This document shows positions 58,873-62,853 of a stretch of DNA of 62,853 nucleotides, piece after piece. Location of the stretch: assembly GCA_015233155.1 (NCBI GenBank), contig JADFYG010000039.1, positions 1 through 62,853 on the forward strand. Direction: 5' to 3'. The notes under the pieces are model-generated. The model was not told the origin of the DNA. It did not search any database and worked only from the letters and a program-made list of their open reading frames with translations. A program made the position numbers and the translations under genes. The stretch's first letter is position 1. Each line of letters opens with the position of its first letter. Source of the DNA: Candidatus Rifleibacteriota bacterium. Its GTDB lineage: Bacteria > Muiribacteriota > Ozemobacteria > Ozemobacterales > Ozemobacteraceae.

Positions 58873-59721
58873 ATGGAACGACAACGGAGACTGGCAGGCT
58901 GGAAAATTCTGGTCGTTCTGATTCTCGCATTGGCGATATCTCCGGTATATGCCAAGAGACTTTTTAACCACCATGTTCCAGGACCCGCAGGAACTCCGGT
59001 TCTGCAACCCCTGATTCCTCCAGTGCCGGCGGGGCCGACACTACATACCGCCAATCTGGAAATCTTTGGTAACTGGCCCGATTATTCCTATAACACACTA
59101 TCAACAGCAGTGTGGACAAAAACGGCTGGCTCTGCGGGCGGCGACGCCACGCAATCAACGGAAATAGAAAAACCATTGCCTGCGGAAAAATCCGTACATG
59201 TCTTGCAGGGTTCTCGAATGTGGGCGCCGATGACGGAGGCTTATACCAATGCAGGCGCTGATACGACCATTATCGTCCGCGTTAATTTGACGGCTATCAA
59301 CTCTCGCGTGCTCGTTACCGGAGGCTCCGTGGGTGGGGATGGCAGCGGGAACTGCCGAATGTGGTATAACGATATAGGCGGACAAGTAGCCCATTATTGG
59401 GGTGATGGTGTTCACGGACTGCAAACAATACCAGACTTCTTTGTTTTAAATGCGACACACACCTACGCGATTACAAACAAATCAACTGGCGGGGGGAACG
59501 CTACCGGAGCGTTTTATATCGACGGGGTTCCTTTTGCGATTAGTGGCGGTTCAACTAGTACCGTAAACGGAAACGCCGTAAATCCCCAGGCTCTATTCGG
59601 ATATTATGGGGCAACAACGCTAGGGGCAGAAGGCTACGTAGCATCATTCGGTATTTGGAGCACCGCCATGACGGCGGATGAGGTCGCATCTCAAACTCTG
59701 TATATGGAGTCTCTCCCATGA
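58873..59721 (+). CDS. LamG/concanavalin-like tail-fibre protein with signal peptide
   Basis: The 282-aa product has a signal peptide after a basic start (KILVVLILALAISPVYA), a Pro-rich linker, and a LamG-like jelly roll (CRMWYNDIGGQVAHYW, AFYIDGVPFAISGG, GYVASFGIWSTAMTADEVAS) as in laminin-G-type glycan-binding domains. AGGAG lies 11 nt before the ATG at 58873; the upstream frame overlaps the previous gene. Fifth gene of the tail locus with a secretion signal. Confidence 0.72.
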   Translation: MERQRRLAGWKILVVLILALAISPVYAKRLFNHHVPGPAGTPVLQPLIPPVPAGPTLHTANLEIFGNWPDYSYNTLSTAVWTKTAGSAGGDATQSTEIEKPLPAEKSVHVLQGSRMWAPMTEAYTNAGADTTIIVRVNLTAINSRVLVTGGSVGGDGSGNCRMWYNDIGGQVAHYWGDGVHGLQTIPDFFVLNATHTYAITNKSTGGGNATGAFYIDGVPFAISGGSTSTVNGNAVNPQALFGYYGATTLGAEGYVASFGIWSTAMTADEVASQTLYMESLP

Positions 59722-59939
59722 AATACGTAGTGTTCAATACAAAGTCAGAAGCGGACGCCTTGATTGCTAACTTTGAAAGCTGTGACCACGCGCCGGAATG
59801 GCGTTACGGTGATGCGAAACCAATGAAGAATGGGAAATGGGCGGTGCTTATAACAGACACGTTCCTGTGTTGTGTCCCGGAATCATGTTCGGTCGTTACT
59901 CTGACCTCTGATGATTTTCCTCCTGCTCCGCATCCATAA
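59718..59939 (+). CDS. small unknown protein
   Basis: The 73-aa product (MKYVVFNTKSEADALIANFE) starts inside the stop of the LamG-like gene, after GGAG. It has a Cys-containing centre (TDTFLCCVPESCSVV). Small proteins after fibre genes can be chaperones or assembly factors, but I cannot assign it. Confidence 0.6.
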   Translation: MKYVVFNTKSEADALIANFESCDHAPEWRYGDAKPMKNGKWAVLITDTFLCCVPESCSVVTLTSDDFPPAPHP

Positions 59940-59954
59940 CATCAAAGGAATCCT

Positions 59955-60212
59955 ATGCCCACCGATCAAGAACAGTCTGAGAAACGCTGTTTACATCACG
60001 TCTCACATGAAAACAGAATTGAGCGGCTCGAAGAAGAACACGACAAAACCTGCATAAGAATTCAACGCGTGGAGGAAAACATGAAAAATCCAACACTTAC
60101 CATAGCCGTATTCTCGTTTATAGGAGTGATCTTCTCTGCGTCAGCCGCATTTGCCGGAGTAGTCCTTTCTCCGCTCTTGCAGGCGGCGTTCAAAGCGTGG
60201 GGGTGGTTATGA
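59955..60212 (+). CDS. holin-like protein (coiled coil plus C-terminal membrane segment)
   Basis: The 85-aa protein has a charged coiled-coil half (HENRIERLEEEHDKTCIRIQ) and a C-terminal membrane segment (TLTIAVFSFIGVIFSASAAF, then AGVVLSPLLQAAF), similar to XhlA/haemolysin-type phage lysis proteins. AAGGAA precedes the ATG. It overlaps the endolysin start by 4 nt, which supports a holin or holin-partner role. Confidence 0.7.
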   Translation: MPTDQEQSEKRCLHHVSHENRIERLEEEHDKTCIRIQRVEENMKNPTLTIAVFSFIGVIFSASAAFAGVVLSPLLQAAFKAWGWL

Positions 60213-60559
60213 TAATGTCGCATTTCAATCTGTCCGAATTCACCTGCAAATGCGGTTGCGGTCAGAACAACATCAGCCCTGCGTTTGTCGCAAAGCTCAA
60301 CATTGCGCGAGATATAGCCGGTGTTCCATTCCACATCAACAGTGGTTGCCGTTGCGACAAGCACAACGCCGCGGAGGGTGGGAAATCCGACTCTTCGCAT
60401 CTCACAGGGTTCGCGTCTGATATCGCCGTAAAAGACGATGGCGAACGCTCCATCATCTTAAATGCGCTGATAAAAGCAGGCTTCACGCGTTTCGGTATGG
60501 GGAAAACATTCATTCACACAGACAAAGAACGCTTTCAGGATCTGGGTTTACTGAAATGA
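60209..60559 (+). CDS. endolysin, M15-type D-Ala-D-Ala carboxypeptidase-like
   Basis: The 116-aa protein is a peptidase M15_3 domain: FHINSGCRCDKHNAAEGGKS with SSHLTGFASDI, then GKTFIHTDKERFQ, giving the zinc ligands His-x6-Asp and a later His. Such enzymes cleave peptidoglycan cross-links in lysis. An N-terminal CKCGCG may bind zinc. The start is the ATG in the TATGA overlap with the holin-like gene; ATG at 60215 is possible. Confidence 0.9.
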   Translation: MIMSHFNLSEFTCKCGCGQNNISPAFVAKLNIARDIAGVPFHINSGCRCDKHNAAEGGKSDSSHLTGFASDIAVKDDGERSIILNALIKAGFTRFGMGKTFIHTDKERFQDLGLLK

Positions 60560-61041
60560 CAACACCCGTCTTAATGCAAACGCAAAATGACTGTGAGATC
60601 GCGGCGATTGCCACGGCCACGGGCAAGGCCTACGAGGAAACCGCGGCGGCATTCACGCCGCTACCGGCTATCGATCCGATTCGCGGCAATCCGGAGGCTC
60701 TATATTTGGCCCTGGTTCGTCTCGCACTATGGAAAAAGAATATCACCTGGTCGATGCTCGAAACCCACCAGGCGACACCCGGGAAGACGGTGATCCTGAT
60801 CCACAATCCGGAAACTCCGACACTGCTACAGCACTGGATCGTCCTGGCCGGGTATTCTCCTGACGGCTTCTCATGCTATTGGGGCTATCCGTTGATAGCC
60901 GGGCGAGACGCTGCGCTTCCGGTGTTTGTTGATACTGCGAAAATGAAAGACCTGTTCCTGAGGGGTTGGCCGAACTGTGCTTTCGAGATCTCGCCCGATA
61001 CTCTTTGGATGAGAATCAAACGGAGACTTGGGTTTTTGTAA
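60556..61041 (+). CDS. C39-like cysteine-peptidase-fold protein
   Basis: The 161-aa protein begins MQTQNDCEIAAIATATGKAY, with the Gln/Cys arrangement of C39-like papain folds, and has a His in LLQHWIVLAGYSPDG; a following Asp/Tyr region could complete the triad. It overlaps the endolysin by 4 nt and is the last phage gene before the terminator. It may act with the endolysin on the envelope or process a phage protein. Peptidase activity is not certain. Confidence 0.68.
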   Translation: MTTPVLMQTQNDCEIAAIATATGKAYEETAAAFTPLPAIDPIRGNPEALYLALVRLALWKKNITWSMLETHQATPGKTVILIHNPETPTLLQHWIVLAGYSPDGFSCYWGYPLIAGRDAALPVFVDTAKMKDLFLRGWPNCAFEISPDTLWMRIKRRLGFL

Positions 61042-61074
61042 CCAAATTTGTCTACAAGCCTCAGAACAATCCTC

Positions 61075-62151
61075 TCACTTATTGCCCCTCTTCGGAGGGG
61101 CTTTTTTTCCGGAAGAATATGGTAGTGAATTCACTCCTCCCGCCTCTCCGTGAGTATATCTCTGAGTGGTAGATAGCTGAGTGTGCCCCAGGTGGGCCAT
61201 TAAATCGGCGAGAGAGACGCCGGGTAATTTCCCCATTTGAGTAGCAAAAGTGTGACGCAGGCCGTGAAATCGTCGGTATGGGATATCGAGTGCCTTGCAT
61301 GCTCGGGTCATTTGGACGTGCGGCCAATTCCTCGAATGGGAGTGCATTTCCGAAAATACTACCGCGTCAGAACTTGATCCGTTAATCCTTCGTCGCAGGA
61401 CTTCAACCAGGTCGTCCGCGATCGGAACCGATCGGTACATATTGCGTGCATTTGTTACGGTTTTCGAGTTCCGCAGAGAAATTTCCATTTTCGATAATGA
61501 AACGTCTTGGACCAGGAGAGAGGTGATCTCGTCACGCCTGGCTCCCGTAAAAATCGCGAATAAGAATATATCCAAGAACGCTGATTCCTTGAAATACTGG
61601 ATTAGTCTTATTACCTCTTCCGTTGAGTAGTATCCCAGTCGCTCAGGATTTACAGGTATGGCTCTAACTTGCGGCCATATTCTGACGGGAGACATGTCCA
61701 TGTCGCCGATCCGAATCAACCAGTTTATTACTCCCCGAATAAGAACCAGGTCATCTTGGATAGACTTCGGTGCCGCCCCATCTTTGCGACGTATGGTGAC
61801 GAAATCCGCGACAACCTCAGGACGTAATTCTGAAACGAGTTCCGTTCGTCTGGCCGCCAAATATTCTTTCCACCTTGCGACCTGAGATTTATACCAAAGA
61901 TGGGTGGAATGGGTGACTTCCCCTTCCTTTGCCTCAATAAAGCGATCAAAAGCGTCAAGCCACCTTAGTTTTTTCGGCTGAGCGATCCCGGCCGAGGCCT
62001 CATAGAATTTTTTGTCCAGCTTGGATTTTTGTTCCATCGCCTGAGATTTGGTCTTGATGATTTTGGGGAGACGTTTCTTCTTATTCTTGTTTCCAGAGCG
62101 GTATTGATAGATCCATTGTTGACGGTCTTTGTCGAAAAACATAGAAGGCAT
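61075..62151 (-). CDS. int: tyrosine integrase of prophage 2
   Basis: The 358-aa protein has an N-terminal arm-binding part (QQWIYQYRSGNKNKKKRLPK), a SAM-like core-binding domain and the catalytic domain with FTGARRDEITSLL (first Arg), HGLRHTFATQ (His-x-x-Arg) and LGHTQLSTTQRYTH (last His and catalytic Tyr). It starts 93 bp from the 3' end of tRNA-Leu, where it would have integrated. GGGG lies before the ATG. Its last codons contain the plus-strand terminator of the lysis operon. Confidence 0.95.
   Translation of the reverse strand: MPSMFFDKDRQQWIYQYRSGNKNKKKRLPKIIKTKSQAMEQKSKLDKKFYEASAGIAQPKKLRWLDAFDRFIEAKEGEVTHSTHLWYKSQVARWKEYLAARRTELVSELRPEVVADFVTIRRKDGAAPKSIQDDLVLIRGVINWLIRIGDMDMSPVRIWPQVRAIPVNPERLGYYSTEEVIRLIQYFKESAFLDIFLFAIFTGARRDEITSLLVQDVSLSKMEISLRNSKTVTNARNMYRSVPIADDLVEVLRRRINGSSSDAVVFSEMHSHSRNWPHVQMTRACKALDIPYRRFHGLRHTFATQMGKLPGVSLADLMAHLGHTQLSTTQRYTHGEAGGVNSLPYSSGKKAPPKRGNK
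61084..61108 (+). terminator. terminator of the lysis operon, inside the 3' end of int
   Basis: GCCCCTC-TTCG-GAGGGGC is a 7-bp stem with a UUCG tetraloop, followed by seven T. It ends the plus-strand late operon and overlaps the last codons of the convergent integrase gene. Confidence 0.92.
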
Positions 62152-62165
62152 CAGTATTACCCCTT

Positions 62166-62187
62166 TTTACTCCCCACTTGACTCCCC
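62166..62187. repeat. arm-type integrase site candidates, right end of prophage 2
   Basis: TTTACTCCCCA (62166-62176) and TTGACTCCCC (62178-62187) are near copies of the tandem repeats at 21595-21617. They lie between the integrase start and the att core. Confidence 0.6.
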
Positions 62188-62200
62188 GGCTCCCGGAAAT

Positions 62201-62239
62201 AATAACGGAGACCAGCTTGTTTAGCCGATCTCCGTTATT
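62201..62239 (-). terminator. hairpin terminator downstream of tRNA-Leu
   Basis: AATAACGGAGA (62201-62211) pairs perfectly with TCTCCGTTATT (62229-62239). It is 5 nt beyond the tRNA 3' end and would have been supplied by the prophage. An analogous hairpin stands at 21424-21453. Confidence 0.75.
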
Positions 62240-62243
62240 TGAT

Positions 62244-62258
62244 TGCTCGGGGCGGGAC
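62244..62258 (-). other. attachment site copy within tRNA-Leu 3' end
   Basis: TGCTCGGGGCGGGAC, identical to 21487-21501. Prophage 2 restores the tRNA 3' end after integration. The integrase start lies 93 bp to the left. Confidence 0.82.
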
Positions 62259-62325
62259 TTGAACCCGCACGCCGTGAAGCATACGCCCCTCAAACGTATG
62301 TGTCTACCAGTTCCACCACCCGAGC
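62244..62325 (-). tRNA. tRNA-Leu (anticodon GAG)
   Basis: Read on the minus strand: acceptor GCTCGGG pairs perfectly with CCCGAGC, discriminator A at 62244. The D-arm carries GGTAGAC, the anticodon stem TACGT/GCGTA closes loop TTGAGGG with anticodon GAG, the variable arm is short, and the T-arm GCGGG-TTCAAGT-CCCGC is perfect. CCA is not encoded. GAG reads CTC and CTT leucine codons. The gene is the integration target of both elements. Confidence 0.97.
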
Positions 62326-62340
62326 GTTTGAAGTAGAAGT

Positions 62341-62369
62341 ATTCTAGAGCAAGACAATTTGAAAGTCAA
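62341..62369 (-). promoter_or_regulatory. promoter of tRNA-Leu
   Basis: On the minus strand TTGACT (62369-62364), a 17-nt spacer and TAGAAT (62346-62341) form a near-consensus promoter, ending 15 nt before the tRNA 5' end. Confidence 0.88.
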
Positions 62370-62723
62370 GTATTTCGCACTTCTGAATCGTAGCAAAATG
62401 ATAACATCCTCAATGTTGTGAAGACTCAAAAACTCCGATGGAAAAAATCCCGAATCAACCACCTTCAGGCAAATAACATCGGAAGGTCCGGGGAGCAAAC
62501 TACCAAACGCTAGCAGTCATTCCCCCTTAACACATGCTCAAAAGCTCATTAACAAAAGAAATAGTATTCATCAGCGGCCGAAAGTGCTAGGATGGCTGTG
62601 CATGGTTGTCAAATCTTCATCTTTTGCTCGTCCAACTCTGCTTGTGCGTCTTCATAATTACAACCGCGTTAGCTTTGGCGCTATTCTCGGCGCTTGTCCA
62701 GATGAGCTACTCGCCTGTTTTGA
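62370..62723. other. 354-nt stretch without a clear gene
   Basis: Right of the tRNA promoter no ORF with a ribosome site or recognisable protein is seen. A 75-codon frame at 62584-62811 does not look like a real protein. It separates the tRNA from the aldolase remnant and is probably host sequence with a decayed gene start. Confidence 0.4.
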
Positions 62724-62853
62724 TGTGAAATCATTGTTCGAATCAATCCGCTTACGGGGCCATTCGGCCATGACGATCTCAACGAGATTGTGCCTGCTCT
62801 TCCACATGTGATCCTGATTCCAAAGTGTGAAGCGGCTTCAGACATCATCGAGA
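62724..62853 (+). pseudogene. HpcH/HpaI aldolase (CitE-like) remnant, 5'-truncated, continues past window
   Basis: The frame opens after a TGA at 62721-62723 and reads IIVRINPLTGPFGHDDLNEI, then VPALPHVILIPKCEAASDII. This matches citrate-lyase-beta-like aldolases, in which RIN and PKxE are part of the active site. There is no start codon in this frame before the conserved RIN motif and no homologous N-terminus upstream, so the gene is probably truncated or frameshifted. It runs off the window. Confidence 0.55.

Larger units (their letters stand above)
21487..62258. mobile_element. prophage 2, complete tailed (podovirus-like) prophage, about 40.8 kb
   Basis: The segment is bounded by 15-bp direct repeats of the tRNA-Leu 3' end and has matching arm-type repeats inside both ends. 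It contains a repressor with divergent promoter, replication and recombination genes, terminase, portal, capsid, tail, lysis genes and an integrase next to the tRNA. No tail tube, tape measure or baseplate genes of a sipho- or myovirus are present; the adaptor, hub, three internal virion proteins and a beta-helix spike fit a short-tailed phage. All major genes look intact. Confidence 0.88.

Overview
The window is about 63 kb of chromosome from an uncultured-looking diderm bacterium. Lipoprotein and Sec signal peptides support a diderm host, and a zinc-ribbon/transmembrane formylglycine-generating-enzyme-like protein sits at the left. I cannot name the species. Almost everything right of about 1.8 kb is mobile DNA: two integrated elements stacked in tandem at one tRNA-Leu(GAG) gene, which lies at 62244-62325 on the minus strand.

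Left edge (1-1.6 kb): a decayed coding remnant and the FGE-like gene. Element 1 (about 1.8-21.5 kb; its left end was not located) has no virion genes but carries a full replication/recombination kit. On the plus strand are a small gene behind a 12-bp inverted repeat, a DUF932 protein, an ERF annealing protein and a PD-(D/E)XK nuclease. On the minus strand is a long operon: AlpA-like regulator, ParB, an unknown helical protein, a DUF3854/DUF927-type primase-helicase, a family A DNA polymerase and a ParB-DUF5131 fusion, followed upstream by a DUF6387 protein and a P4-type integrase. Between the two arms is cargo: an RNA-repair cassette (RtcB ligase plus an RbfA-like protein, with a leader peptide and stem-loops in the 5' region) and two unknown genes, bracketed by two 45-nt near-identical hairpin repeats in direct orientation. 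An unknown overlapping gene pair follows.

Element 2 (21487-62258) is a complete tailed prophage of about 40.8 kb with a short-tailed (podovirus-like) gene plan. From left to right: attachment site, lipoprotein (lysogenic conversion candidate) and S24 repressor facing a strong promoter with palindromic operators; early genes; a DNA repair/replication block (523-aa unknown, SbcC/Rad50-like ATPase, UvrD-like helicase, ERCC4 nuclease, DnaQ exonuclease, SSB, primase-helicase, candidate origin); small zinc-ribbon genes and a methyltransferase-like gene; terminase, portal, scaffold, SU10-type capsid, adaptor, tail hub, three internal virion proteins including a 1847-aa polyvalent protein with a PBECR-type nuclease domain; a tail-fibre locus in which five genes carry Sec signal peptides; then holin candidates, an M15 endolysin and a C39-like protein; and finally a tyrosine integrase reading toward the phage interior.

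The attachment model rests on a 15-bp direct repeat of the tRNA-Leu 3' end at 21487-21501 and 62244-62258, on matching integrase geometry at both copies (integrase start 93-170 bp from the tRNA 3' end, a terminator hairpin between them), and on paired arm-type repeats inside both prophage ends. The right flank holds the tRNA promoter and a 5'-truncated HpcH/HpaI aldolase (CitE-like) remnant. The observations most worth following are the repeat-flanked RtcB/RbfA-like cassette, a zinc-ribbon gene that seems to start with ATA, a recurring TTATCA-N6-TGATAA operator in the late region, and the signal-peptide-bearing tail-fibre genes.
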